A stretch of 64,000 nucleotides of DNA from Mycobacterium nebraskense. GTDB taxonomy: Bacteria; Actinomycetota; Actinomycetes; Mycobacteriales; Mycobacteriaceae. Location of the stretch: positions 1 to 64,000 of the forward strand of contig NZ_LQPH01000150.1 of NCBI RefSeq assembly GCF_002102255.1. Direction: 5' to 3'. Shown here one piece after another: positions 7,925 to 16,823 of this stretch. A model generated the notes under the pieces. It was not told the DNA's origin. It was given only the letters and a program-made list of their open reading frames with translations, and searched no databases. The stretch's first letter is position 1. Each line of letters starts with the position of its first letter. The position numbers were made by a program, and so were the translations under genes.

Positions 7925-8443
7925 GTGAGCTATCCGGATAATGTCCTGGCCGCCGGCGAGCAGGTTATCGTCCACCGCCACCCGCACTGGAAGCGTTTGA
8001 TCTGGCCCGTCGTGGCCCTCCTGCTGGCGACGGCGCTGGCGTCGTTCGGCTCCGGATACCTCAATTCGACGCATTGGGGCCAGCTGGCCAAGAACATCAT
8101 CTACGGCGTCATCTGGGGCATCTGGCTGGTGATCGTCGGCTGGCTGACGCTGTGGCCGTTCTTGACCTGGCTGACCACCCATTTCGTCGTGACGAACCGG
8201 CGGGTGATGTTTCGGCACGGGGTGCTGACCCGCACCGGCATCGATATCCCGTTGGCGCGGATCAACAGCGTGGAATTCCGCGACCGGATCACCGAGCGGA
8301 TGTTTCGCACCGGGACGCTGATCATCGAATCGGCATCACAAGATCCGTTGGAGTTCTACGACATTCCGCGGCTGCGCGAGGTGCACGCGCTGCTGTATCA
8401 CGAAGTTTTCGACACCCTGGGTTCGGAGGAATCGCCCAGCTGA
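7925..8443 (+). CDS. Membrane protein with bacterial PH domain (Rv3278c family)
   Basis: A 172-residue membrane protein. Two hydrophobic segments (about residues 23-45 and 58-82) form a hairpin. A bacterial PH-like (bPH2/DUF304) domain follows from about 85, seen in FVVTNRRVMFRHGVLTRTGIDIPLARINSVEFRDRI. The domain is probably cytoplasmic; its ligand is unknown. The GTG at 7925 gives SYPDNVLAAGEQVIVHRHPHW, the usual family start, and lies 32 bp after birA. The 3' end overlaps the convergent GtrA-like gene by 46 bp. Function is not established. Confidence 0.88.
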   Translation: MSYPDNVLAAGEQVIVHRHPHWKRLIWPVVALLLATALASFGSGYLNSTHWGQLAKNIIYGVIWGIWLVIVGWLTLWPFLTWLTTHFVVTNRRVMFRHGVLTRTGIDIPLARINSVEFRDRITERMFRTGTLIIESASQDPLEFYDIPRLREVHALLYHEVFDTLGSEESPS

Positions 8444-9057
8444 CCCGACCGGCCGGCCCGGTTACGCCAGGCGCGCAGCAGCGTGACATTGCCGCCCTCG
8501 ATCTCGTCCTCGAGCATCTCGGCGATGCCGCCGGCGGTGAGGGCGGACTCCAGCGCCTTGTCGGGGTTGCGCGCGAACTCGTCGGGGAACACCCAGCGCC
8601 GGAACGCCCAGAAGCGGAACGCCATCTGCAGCAGGTTGCCGATGATGTAGGCGGAGATGAAGTCGGCGATGTTCTCCACGGTCAGCGACACCATCGGCTC
8701 ACGCAGCTGCAGGATGTAGCTGGAGAACCACAGCGGTGCCATGGAGAGCAGCACCCCCACGCCGCTGAACGCGAAGAACAGCAGCGCTTCGTGGTGACGT
8801 TCGCGGCCGCCACGGTCGCGGAAGCTCCATTCGCGGTTCAACACGTAGGACGCGATCACCGCGACGATGCCGGCGATGACCTTCGCGGTGACCGGCTTGG
8901 AGTCCAGAATTGTCAGCTTCAGCGTGTAGAAAATCGCCGAGTCGATCACGAACGTGGTTCCGCCGACGATGGCGAATTTGATCAGTTCGTGGTGGCGCAG
9001 CAAATAGGGCTGAATAAACCCGGGTAGACGCTCGATTGCGGCTTCGGCGAAGGGCAC
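8398..9057 (-). CDS. GtrA-like polytopic membrane protein (Rv3277 family)
   Basis: A 219-residue protein with four predicted membrane helices in the GtrA fold (roughly 24-44, 52-72, 90-112 and 123-145). The diagnostic start is LIKFAIVGGTTFVIDSAIFYTL and the second helix leads to SYVLNREWSF. GtrA proteins are thought to help translocate polyprenyl-linked sugars or glycans across the membrane; the substrate here is unknown. The GTG at 9057 is the start of the open frame. A polar tail of about 70 residues follows the last helix. The 3' end overlaps the PH-domain gene on the other strand. Confidence 0.88.
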   Translation of the reverse strand: MPFAEAAIERLPGFIQPYLLRHHELIKFAIVGGTTFVIDSAIFYTLKLTILDSKPVTAKVIAGIVAVIASYVLNREWSFRDRGGRERHHEALLFFAFSGVGVLLSMAPLWFSSYILQLREPMVSLTVENIADFISAYIIGNLLQMAFRFWAFRRWVFPDEFARNPDKALESALTAGGIAEMLEDEIEGGNVTLLRAWRNRAGRSGQLGDSSEPRVSKTS

Positions 9058-9154
9058 AAGTCGTCAGTGTACGGACGGACACAAAATAGACGCAAAATCG
9101 TACATAACAATTCGGCGTCACCGCCGGTCAACACGCCGCCCGGGCCGTGACACC

Positions 9155-10384
9155 ATGATGGCCGTGCCGAGTACACGCCCGCCCGGGGCCGCCCCGTTAG
9201 TCGCCATGGTCGGCGGCGGCCAACTAGCCCGGATGACCCACCAGGCCGCGATCGCCCTCGGGCAGACGCTGCGGGTGCTGGCCACCGCCCCCGACGAGCC
9301 GGCCGCGCAGGTCACCCCCGACGTGGTGATCGGTTCGCACACCGACCTGGAAGACCTCCGCCGGGTCGCGGCCGGAGCCCACGTGCTGACGTTCGACCAC
9401 GAACACGTGCCGACCGAGCTGTTGGACAAGCTGGTCGCCGAAGGCGTCAACGTCGCGCCGCCGCCGCAGGCGCTGGTGCACGCCCAGGACAAGCTGGTCA
9501 TGCGCCGGCGGCTGGAGGCGCTGGGCGCCCCGGTGCCCCGCTATGCGGAAATCCGGAGCGTCGACGAACTCGATGCCTTCGCGCAACGCATAGCCGGGCC
9601 CGTGGTCGTCAAAGCGGTCCGCGGCGGTTACGACGGGCGCGGGGTGCGAATGGCGCGCGACCCGTTGCACGCCCGTGAGATCGCCGCCACCTTCCTGGCC
9701 GACGATGTGCCGGTGATGGCCGAGGAACAGGTGAATCTGCGCCGCGAACTGTCGGCGCTGGTGGCGCGCTCACCGTTCGGCCAGGGCGCGGCCTGGCCGG
9801 TCGTCGAGACGGTGCAGCGAGACGGGATCTGCGTGCAGGTGATCGCGCCCGCGCCCGGGCTGCCCGGCGAGCTGGCCGCCGCGGCCCAGCAGCTGGCGTT
9901 GCGGTTGGCCGCCGAGCTGGGCGTCGTCGGGGTGTTCGCGGTCGAGCTGTTCGAGACCACCGACGGCGCGCTGCTCGTCAACGAGCTCGCGATGCGCCCG
10001 CACAACTCCGGGCACTGGACCATGGACGGCGCGCGCACCAGCCAGTTCGAACAGCACGTGCGCGCGGTGCTGGACTATCCGCTCGGCGACACCGACGCCA
10101 CGGTGCCGGTGACGGTGATGGCCAACGTGCTGGGCGCCCCGCAGACGGGGCCGGCGATGCCCGCTATCACGATGGACGAGCGGTTGCACCACCTGTTCGC
10201 GCGGATGCCCGACGCCCGGGTCCACCTCTACGGCAAGGAGGAACGACCCGGTCGCAAGATCGGCCACGTCAATTTCCTCGGGACCGATATGGCGGAGGTG
10301 GACGCGCTGCGGGAGCGCGCAGAGCTGGCGGCACACTGGTTGGCACACGGGCAGTGGACGGACGGATGGGATCCACATGAGTAG
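9155..10384 (+). CDS. purK: N5-carboxyaminoimidazole ribonucleotide synthase PurK
   Basis: ATP-grasp enzyme of purine synthesis that makes N5-CAIR from AIR, ATP and bicarbonate. The 409 residues fit the family. The pre-ATP-grasp motif is MVGGGQLARM near 18-27, the ATP-grasp Gly-rich loop is KAVRGGYDGRGVRM near 150-163, and the C-terminal active-site signature is NELAMRPHNSGHWTMDG. Two adjacent ATG codons (9155, 9158) can start it. purE follows 65 bp later and catalyses the next step. Confidence 0.97.
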   Translation: MMAVPSTRPPGAAPLVAMVGGGQLARMTHQAAIALGQTLRVLATAPDEPAAQVTPDVVIGSHTDLEDLRRVAAGAHVLTFDHEHVPTELLDKLVAEGVNVAPPPQALVHAQDKLVMRRRLEALGAPVPRYAEIRSVDELDAFAQRIAGPVVVKAVRGGYDGRGVRMARDPLHAREIAATFLADDVPVMAEEQVNLRRELSALVARSPFGQGAAWPVVETVQRDGICVQVIAPAPGLPGELAAAAQQLALRLAAELGVVGVFAVELFETTDGALLVNELAMRPHNSGHWTMDGARTSQFEQHVRAVLDYPLGDTDATVPVTVMANVLGAPQTGPAMPAITMDERLHHLFARMPDARVHLYGKEERPGRKIGHVNFLGTDMAEVDALRERAELAAHWLAHGQWTDGWDPHE

Positions 10385-10449
10385 TTCTCACGCGCCGGCG
10401 ACGATGAACAGGGCAGTGCGATCGGAAAACGCGAGGAGGAGCGGCGCAC

Positions 10450-10959
10450 ATGACTGAGGCTCGGGTCGGGGTGATCATGGGCAGCGACAGCGACTGGTCG
10501 GTGATGGCCGACGCCGCGGCCGCGCTGGCCGAGTTCGACATACCGACCGAGGTTCGGGTGGTCTCGGCGCATCGCACGCCCCAGGTGATGTTCGACTACG
10601 CGCGCGGCGCGGCCGACCGCGGCATCGAGGTGATCATCGCCGGTGCCGGCGGCGCCGCCCACTTGCCCGGGATGGTCGCGTCCGCGACGCCGCTGCCGGT
10701 GATCGGGGTCCCGGTGCCGCTGGCGCGGCTGGACGGCCTCGACTCGTTGCTGTCGATCGTGCAGATGCCGGCGGGTGTCCCGGTGGCCACGGTCTCGATC
10801 GGGGGCGCCCGGAACGCGGGCCTGCTCGCCGTGCGCATTCTCGGGTCGTCCGACCCGGCGCTGCGGGCCCGAATCGTCGAGTTCCAAGGCCAGCTGGCTG
10901 AGAGCGTGCGGGCCAAGGATGAGGCGCTTCAGGAGCGCCAGGGTAAAGTTACCGGCTAG
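10450..10959 (+). CDS. purE: N5-CAIR mutase PurE
   Basis: Class I PurE, which converts N5-CAIR to CAIR in purine synthesis, acting on the product of PurK. The 169 residues form the compact PurE fold. The phosphate/substrate loop GSDSDW is at 12-17, the catalytic-histidine segment SAHRTP near 39-44, and GAGGAAHLPGM near 67-77. GAGGAGGAG just upstream supports the ATG at 10450. The purK-purE spacing of 65 bp suggests one transcript. Confidence 0.97.
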   Translation: MTEARVGVIMGSDSDWSVMADAAAALAEFDIPTEVRVVSAHRTPQVMFDYARGAADRGIEVIIAGAGGAAHLPGMVASATPLPVIGVPVPLARLDGLDSLLSIVQMPAGVPVATVSIGGARNAGLLAVRILGSSDPALRARIVEFQGQLAESVRAKDEALQERQGKVTG

Positions 10960-11031
10960 TAGCCTGGCGACGAGACGGGCCGCGCCCGCGGCGGAGCCGG
11001 GCAGGTCGGCACAGCGTAATAGGAGTCCGAG

Positions 11032-12201
11032 ATGGCTGGATGGGCCGGAAACCCCACCTTTGATTTGTTCCAATTGCCCGAGGAACACAACGAATTGCGG
11101 GCAGCGATCCGCGCGCTGGCGGAGAAGGAGATCGCCCCGCACGCCGCCGACGTGGACGAGAATTCGCGCTTCCCGGACGAGGCGCTCGAAGCGCTCAATG
11201 CCTCCGGATTCAACGCGGTGCACGTGCCCGAGGAGTACGGCGGCCAGGGCGCCGATTCCGTGGCGGCGTGCATCGTGATCGAGGAAGTCGCCCGCGTCGA
11301 CGCTTCGGCGTCGCTGATCCCCGCGGTGAACAAGCTGGGCACCATGGGGCTGATTCTGCGGGGCTCCGACGAATTGAAGAAGCAGGTGTTGCCCTCGATC
11401 GCCGACGGCACCGCGATGGCGTCCTACGCGCTGAGCGAGCGGGAAGCCGGCAGCGACGCGGCCTCGATGCGGACCCGGGCCAAGGCCGACGGGGACGACT
11501 GGATTCTCAACGGCGCCAAGTGCTGGATCACCAACGGCGGCAAGTCGAGCTGGTACACCGTCATGGCGGTAACCGACCCGGACAAGGGCGCCAACGGCAT
11601 CTCCTCGTTCATGGTGCACAAGGACGACGAGGGGTTCACCGTCGGCCCCAAGGAGCGCAAGCTCGGCATCAAGGGCTCACCGACCACCGAGCTGTACTTC
11701 GAGAACTGCCGCATCCCGGGCGACCGGATCATCGGTGAGCCGGGCACCGGCTTCAAGACCGCGCTGGCGACGCTGGACCACACCCGGCCCACCATCGGTG
11801 CCCAGGCGGTCGGCATCGCCCAGGGCGCGCTCGATGCCGCGATCGCATACACCAAGGACCGCAAGCAGTTCGGCCGCCCGGTCAGCGACAACCAGGGCGT
11901 GCAGTTCATGCTCGCCGACATGGCCATGAAGGTGGAGTCCGCCCGGCTGATGGTGTACCACGCGGCGGCCCGCGCGGAGCGCGGCGAATCCAACCTGGGC
12001 TTCATCTCCGCGGCGTCCAAGTGCTTGGCCTCCGACGTCGCGATGGAGGTGACCACCGACGCGGTGCAGCTCTTCGGCGGTGCCGGCTACACCGTCGATT
12101 TCCCCGTCGAGCGGATGATGCGCGACGCCAAGATCACCCAGATCTACGAGGGCACGAATCAGATTCAGCGCGTGGTCATGTCGCGGGCGTTGCTGCGCTG
12201 A
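11032..12201 (+). CDS. fadE25: Acyl-CoA dehydrogenase FadE25
   Basis: FAD-dependent acyl-CoA dehydrogenase of 389 residues, catalysing the first oxidation of beta-oxidation or branched amino-acid catabolism. The family layout is complete: helical N-domain, middle beta-domain with YALSEREAGSDAASM and WITNGG, and C-terminal helical domain ending QIYEGTNQIQR, which carries the catalytic glutamate. It matches Mtb FadE25 (Rv3274c) in length and position after purE. The start ATG at 11032 follows a 72-bp gap from purE. In Mtb the next gene is Rv3273; here a signalling operon follows instead. Confidence 0.96.
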   Translation: MAGWAGNPTFDLFQLPEEHNELRAAIRALAEKEIAPHAADVDENSRFPDEALEALNASGFNAVHVPEEYGGQGADSVAACIVIEEVARVDASASLIPAVNKLGTMGLILRGSDELKKQVLPSIADGTAMASYALSEREAGSDAASMRTRAKADGDDWILNGAKCWITNGGKSSWYTVMAVTDPDKGANGISSFMVHKDDEGFTVGPKERKLGIKGSPTTELYFENCRIPGDRIIGEPGTGFKTALATLDHTRPTIGAQAVGIAQGALDAAIAYTKDRKQFGRPVSDNQGVQFMLADMAMKVESARLMVYHAAARAERGESNLGFISAASKCLASDVAMEVTTDAVQLFGGAGYTVDFPVERMMRDAKITQIYEGTNQIQRVVMSRALLR

Positions 12202-12347
12202 CCTATAGGATCTCGGACGGTTAACCATTCGGGGTGGTGAGACCGTACCTAAAACGTAGAGTCGTGCTGATGGGTCTTACCCGCGGCCAGGGGGTCTGAA
12301 GTGAACAGCGTGGCTTCCTTTGCGCATCCTCGGATAACCGGGAATTG

Positions 12348-13541
12348 ATGCCCGTGCGTGCTCCAGTGACCCCGGAGGCGAATTGGCAGTCATTGTCGTT
12401 GCTGTTGGTCGAGGACGACCGCGCCGATGCGGTGCTCGTGGAAGACCTGATCGCCGACGGGGTCGCCGATATCCGGGTGGTGTGGGCGCAGTCGATGGCC
12501 CACGCCGAGCGGGAGCTGGCCTCCGCCCGGCCCGACTGCGTGCTGTTGGACCTGCACCTGCCCGACGCCAACGGCATGGACGCGCTGGACCGCATCGCCA
12601 AGCGCGATGCCACCGTTCCGATCGTCGTGCTGACCGGGCTGAACGACGAGTACTTCGGGGCCTCCGCGGTCGCGGCGGGCGCTCAGGACTACCTGGTCAA
12701 GGGTCGTGTCGAGCCCGAGATGCTGCGGCGCGCGCTGCTCTACGCGATCGAGCGCAAGCGCGCCGAGCTGATCGCCGCCGACCTGCACGCGAGCCAGCTG
12801 CGGGCCCGCGAGAACGCGCTGCTGGAGCGCGGCCTGCTGCCCTCCCCGCTGCTGCTGGACAACCCGGGCGTCGACATCGTCGCCCGGTACCGGCCGAGCC
12901 GCGAGGACGCGTTGCTGTGCGGGGATTTTTACGACGTGGTCCAGACGCCCGACCGGGTCGTCCACGTCCTGATCGGCGACGTCGCGGGGCACGGGCCGCA
13001 CGAGGCCGCCCTGGGCGCTGCGCTGCGGATCGCCTTTCGCGCCCTCACCTTCGCCGGTGTGCACGGGGTGGAACTGATGCGGCAGCTCGAGCGGGTGCTG
13101 CGCTCCGAGCGAACGGGCACAGGCGTTTTCGCGACCGTGCTCAGTCTTCAACTCCCGGCCGACAGCACGCGCATCACCGCCGTCCGCGCCGGCCATCCCG
13201 GGATGCTGCTGCAGCGCGACGGCGCCGTGGAATGGGTGGAGCCGCCGGGCGGCCCCGCGCTGGGCCTGAGCGCCGACGACGACTGGCCGCGGTATGAGAT
13301 GGATCTGCCGGCGGGTCACGGCCTGCTGCTGCTGACGGACGGGCTGTTCGAGGGATATTCGGGACACGGCACCCGGCGCCTCGGCGAGGACGGACTGCTC
13401 GCGCTGGCCCGCTCGCACGCGAACCGGCCGGGCCCGGAGTTCGTCGATGCGCTCATCGACGGGGCGCAGGAACTCGCCCAGTCGCGCGGCGGGCTCACCG
13501 ACGACATCGCCGTGCTGCGGGTCGAAAGGACCGCCACGTGA
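12348..13541 (+). CDS. Response regulator with PP2C (SpoIIE/RsbU-type) phosphatase output
   Basis: A 397-residue fusion of an N-terminal receiver domain (about 15-130; phospho-acceptor Asp68 in VLLDLHLPD) to a C-terminal SpoIIE-type PP2C phosphatase (about 175-395). Metal-binding motifs CGDFYD, IGDVAGHG, LLTDGLFE and DDIAVLRV are intact. Such proteins couple a histidine kinase to dephosphorylation of STAS anti-sigma antagonists. The ATG at 12348 overlaps the stop of a tiny upstream frame (TGATG); a TTG one codon earlier is possible. The gene overlaps the histidine kinase by 4 bp (GTGA), so kinase and phosphatase form one signalling unit. Likely targets are STAS proteins such as the one at 458-877, by inference only. 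Confidence 0.92.
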   Translation: MPVRAPVTPEANWQSLSLLLVEDDRADAVLVEDLIADGVADIRVVWAQSMAHAERELASARPDCVLLDLHLPDANGMDALDRIAKRDATVPIVVLTGLNDEYFGASAVAAGAQDYLVKGRVEPEMLRRALLYAIERKRAELIAADLHASQLRARENALLERGLLPSPLLLDNPGVDIVARYRPSREDALLCGDFYDVVQTPDRVVHVLIGDVAGHGPHEAALGAALRIAFRALTFAGVHGVELMRQLERVLRSERTGTGVFATVLSLQLPADSTRITAVRAGHPGMLLQRDGAVEWVEPPGGPALGLSADDDWPRYEMDLPAGHGLLLLTDGLFEGYSGHGTRRLGEDGLLALARSHANRPGPEFVDALIDGAQELAQSRGGLTDDIAVLRVERTAT

Positions 13542-15160
13542 CCCCGAGGTTGCGCCGCCTGCGTCTGTCGCAGCTGACCGTGCGTGGATGGCAGGCCCTC
13601 GTCCTGGTCAGCATGGGCGTGATGGTGCTCGCCGGTGCGGTGGTCGGCTTCCTGTTGCTGAACCGCACGGACCAGATGACGCACGAGCTTGTCGACAACA
13701 TTCAGCCGGCGCGCGTGGGGGCCTTCCAGCTGCAGGCCGCGTTGCGCGACCAGGAGACGGGCATCCGGGGCTACCTGATCGCCGGGGACCGGCAATTCCT
13801 CACGCCGTACTACGACGGGCAACACGCCGAACAGGCGGCGGCGGAAGAAATCCGGCGCCGCCTGAGCCGGCGCCCGGATCTGTTAGGCGACCTGGCCGCT
13901 ATCGAGGGCGCCGCGGCCGAGTGGCGGGAAAACTACGCCGAGCCGGTCATCGCCACTGTGATGCCCAACGGCAAGAACGTCGCGAGCAAACCGTCGGCGG
14001 AGCGCGGCAAAGCCGAATTCGACCATTTGCGAACGCTTTTCGATAGGCAGAACGCGAACCTGTCCGCGGCGCGGGCGACGGCCGCGGACGAACTCAAACA
14101 CACCGATGCGTGGCGCGACAGGGCACTCGGCGCAATGGTGTTGTTGTTCTTCGTCACGGCCGGGCTGCTGGGCTTCCTCGTCCGGGACACGGTCGCCCGT
14201 CCGCTCGCCGCCTTGGCCGCGGCATCCCGGCGGATCACCAAGGGCAACTTCGAGGAAAGCATCGCGCCGCCGAAGCGGCCCAAAGACGTTCGCGACATGG
14301 CGATCGACGTCGAGAACATGCGCAAGCGGATGGTCGACGAGCTCGAGACATCGCGTTCGGCCCAGGCGCAGCTGGACGAGCAGGCGGCCGAATTGCGGCG
14401 GTCCAACGCCGAACTCGAGCAGTTCGCCTACGTCGCGTCGCACGACCTGCAGGAGCCGCTGCGCAAGGTCGCCTCGTTCTGTCAGCTGCTGGAGCGGCGA
14501 TACGGCGACAAACTGGACGAGCGCGGGATCGAATACATCGGTTTCGCGGTCGACGGAGCCAAGCGGATGCAGGCGCTGATCAACGACCTGCTCACCTTCT
14601 CGCGCGTCGGCCGGCTGGGCACGACGGAGACGGACGTGAACCTCGACACCACGCTGGACTCCGGCCTGGCCAACCTGGCCGCCGCGATCGAAGAGTCGGA
14701 AGCCGAGATCGTGCGCCCCGACGGTCTTCCGCGGATCAAGGGCGATCCGATGCTGCTGACGATGCTGTGGCAGAACCTCATCGGCAATGCGGTGAAGTTC
14801 CGGCACAAAGATCGCAGGCCCAGCGTCGTCATCGAGTGCGCACCGGGCACCGGCAACCACGACGGCGAATGGGTGATCACCCTGTCGGACAACGGTATCG
14901 GGATCCCGGCCGAGTTCGCCGACAAGGTCTTTGTCATCTTCCAGCGCCTGCACGGTCGCGACGTGTACGCCGGGACCGGTGTCGGCCTGGCGCTGGTCAA
15001 GAAGATCGTCGAGCACCATGGCGGCACCATCCGGATCGACACGTCCCGCACCGAGGGAACGCGGTTCGAGTTCACGCTGCCCATGGCCGAGCCCGAGCCC
15101 GGGCCCCACAACGACGCGGACGCGCCACGCGCGGCCGCATTGGAAGGAGCGCACGAATGA
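13538..15160 (+). CDS. CHASE3-HAMP sensor histidine kinase
   Basis: A 540-residue membrane sensor kinase. The first membrane helix is at about 20-42. An extracytoplasmic CHASE3-type helical domain with the ETGIRGYLIAGD signature covers about 45-185, and a second helix lies at about 193-215. A HAMP linker follows (VARPLAALAAASRRI), then a coiled coil, a HisKA domain with His302 in VASHDLQEPL, and an HATPase domain (N-box WQNLIGNAVKF, G1 DNGIGIP, G2 GTGVGLALV). The H-box resembles the phytochrome/Cph1 class that pairs with Rcp1-type single-domain receivers, and one follows directly. Start GTG overlaps the upstream stop; the 3' end overlaps the next gene (ATGA). Confidence 0.93.
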   Translation: MTPRLRRLRLSQLTVRGWQALVLVSMGVMVLAGAVVGFLLLNRTDQMTHELVDNIQPARVGAFQLQAALRDQETGIRGYLIAGDRQFLTPYYDGQHAEQAAAEEIRRRLSRRPDLLGDLAAIEGAAAEWRENYAEPVIATVMPNGKNVASKPSAERGKAEFDHLRTLFDRQNANLSAARATAADELKHTDAWRDRALGAMVLLFFVTAGLLGFLVRDTVARPLAALAAASRRITKGNFEESIAPPKRPKDVRDMAIDVENMRKRMVDELETSRSAQAQLDEQAAELRRSNAELEQFAYVASHDLQEPLRKVASFCQLLERRYGDKLDERGIEYIGFAVDGAKRMQALINDLLTFSRVGRLGTTETDVNLDTTLDSGLANLAAAIEESEAEIVRPDGLPRIKGDPMLLTMLWQNLIGNAVKFRHKDRRPSVVIECAPGTGNHDGEWVITLSDNGIGIPAEFADKVFVIFQRLHGRDVYAGTGVGLALVKKIVEHHGGTIRIDTSRTEGTRFEFTLPMAEPEPGPHNDADAPRAAALEGAHE

Positions 15161-15597
15161 CATCGGCCGGTAGAGCCATCGACATCCTGCTCGTCGAAGA
15201 CGATCCGGGAGACGAGCTCATCACGCGAGAAGCGTTCGAGCACAACAAACTCAAGAACCGGCTGCACGTCGCGCACGACGGAGAGGAAGGCCTCGACTAC
15301 CTCTACCAGCGCGGTCAATTCAAGGACGCGCCGAGGCCCGACCTCATCCTGCTGGACCTGAACCTGCCGAAATACGACGGCCGCCAGCTGCTGGAGAAGG
15401 TCAAGTCCGACCCGGACCTGGCCCGCATCCCGGTCGTCGTGCTCACCACCTCCTCGGCGGAGGAGGACATCCTGCGCAGCTACAAGCTGCACGCCAACGC
15501 CTATGTCACCAAGCCGGTCGACCTGGATCAGTTCATGAAGGCGGTCCGGCAGATCGACGAGTTCTTCGTCCAGGTGGTGCGTCTCCCCAGCCTGTGA
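15157..15597 (+). CDS. Rcp1-like single-domain response regulator
   Basis: A 146-residue stand-alone receiver domain of the Rcp1 family. The acidic pocket is VEDDPGD near 14-20, the phospho-acceptor is Asp67 in LILLDLNLP, and the Thr/Lys switch residues lie in VVLTTSS and YVTKPVD. The long insertion around YLYQRGQFKDAPRPD is typical of Rcp1-like receivers. There is no output domain, so it probably acts as a phosphate shuttle or by protein contact. GGAAGGAGC precedes the ATG, which overlaps the kinase stop. It is the third gene of the module. Confidence 0.93.
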   Translation: MTSAGRAIDILLVEDDPGDELITREAFEHNKLKNRLHVAHDGEEGLDYLYQRGQFKDAPRPDLILLDLNLPKYDGRQLLEKVKSDPDLARIPVVVLTTSSAEEDILRSYKLHANAYVTKPVDLDQFMKAVRQIDEFFVQVVRLPSL

Positions 15598-15607
15598 CGG
15601 CGGCCGG

Positions 15608-16810
15608 TTATGGCGCCGGCTGCGGCGCGGTGAGGAACACGTCGTTGTGCTGCCCCGGCGCGGGCGGGGGGTCGGTGACCACCGCGTCGAAGCTCGAGTA
15701 GCGCGCCGGCATGCGTACCACCGTGATGGCCCCCATCTCCGGGTCGCCGCTGCCCACCCGCAGGGCGAGCTCGTTCTCCGCGAACAGCGGGGTGTCCACC
15801 ACCTGTTTCCAGGTGTAAGCCAGGCAGGCCATCAGGCCGCCTTCTTGAAGCAGCTCAACCCATTCGGCCGCGGTCTTGGCGGCCAGCGCCGACTCGAGTT
15901 CCTCGGTCAATTCGGGGTAATTCATCGCGCGTGATCGCTGGTCGATGAACCGCTCGTCTTCCAGCAGGTCCGGGCGGCCGATGATCTGGCACAGCTTCGC
16001 CCAGTGCTTGGGCACGTAGGCACTGATCACCAGGTAGCCGTCGGCGGCCTTGAACGCGTCCGACGGTTGGGTGGCGAAGCCGACTCCCTTGCGCTTCTTG
16101 GCTTTTGGAGCGGCGTCGGGCTTGGGCGTCTCGCTCGGCTTGTTGAGGTGGATCGTGAGCTGGCTGGCCTGCAAGTTGACCGCGACGTCGTACATGGCGA
16201 CCCGCACCACGTCGGCCACCCCGTGGCGCTCCCGGTTGAGCAGTGCGGCCAGCACCGCCTGGGCCAGAACGTGACCGCTGGCGGCGTCGACGAGCTGGAA
16301 GGGGATGATCTGCGGTTTGCCGGTCGGTGTCGGCATGCCGGTGGTCATGCCCGACTCGGCCGCGACCATCAGATCGACGCCCGGCCTGCTGCCGTGCGGG
16401 CCGTTGCCGCCGTAGGCCGACAGCCGCGCGTAGATCAGCCTGGGGTTGCGGGCGCGCAGGTCGTCGGGGCCCAGCCCCATGCGTTCCATCACGCCGGGGC
16501 GAAACCCCTCCAGCACGACGTCGGCGGTGTCGACCAACCGCAGGATCTGCTGCTTGGCCTCGTCGTCCGTGAGGTCCACCGCCACGGACTTCTTGCCCCG
16601 GTTGTGGGGCAGAAACAGCGTGGGCAGCGGCGGGCGCCCGGGCAGGACCGCGATGATCTGCCGGGCCGCCTCACCGAGGGGCGCCTCGACCTTGATCACC
16701 TCGGCGCCCAGGTCGGCCAGCACCTGGCCGGCCAGCGGCCCGGCGATGTTCTGGGTGAAATCGAGTACCCGGAAACCGTCGAGCGGCTTGGCGGGCGCGC
16801 TGTTTGCCAT
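15608..16810 (-). CDS. CaiB/BaiF-type family III CoA-transferase
   Basis: Class III CoA-transferase of 400 residues (Mtb Rv3272 counterpart), moving CoA between organic acids; the natural substrate is unknown. The N-terminal CaiB/BaiF signature LDGFRVLDFTQNIAGPLAGQVLADLGAEVIKVE is interrupted only by normal variation, and the catalytic Asp is probably Asp146 in RPGVDLMVAAESG. A Lys/Pro-rich loop (about 230-245, PKAKKRKG) is a local insertion. The ATG at 16810 has GGAAGG 8 bases upstream; the frame beyond it overlaps the methyltransferase and is not used. It lies 13 bp behind the methyltransferase gene, so the two are likely cotranscribed. Confidence 0.93.
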   Translation of the reverse strand: MANSAPAKPLDGFRVLDFTQNIAGPLAGQVLADLGAEVIKVEAPLGEAARQIIAVLPGRPPLPTLFLPHNRGKKSVAVDLTDDEAKQQILRLVDTADVVLEGFRPGVMERMGLGPDDLRARNPRLIYARLSAYGGNGPHGSRPGVDLMVAAESGMTTGMPTPTGKPQIIPFQLVDAASGHVLAQAVLAALLNRERHGVADVVRVAMYDVAVNLQASQLTIHLNKPSETPKPDAAPKAKKRKGVGFATQPSDAFKAADGYLVISAYVPKHWAKLCQIIGRPDLLEDERFIDQRSRAMNYPELTEELESALAAKTAAEWVELLQEGGLMACLAYTWKQVVDTPLFAENELALRVGSGDPEMGAITVVRMPARYSSFDAVVTDPPPAPGQHNDVFLTAPQPAP

Positions 16811-16823
16811 GGGTGGCCTTCCG

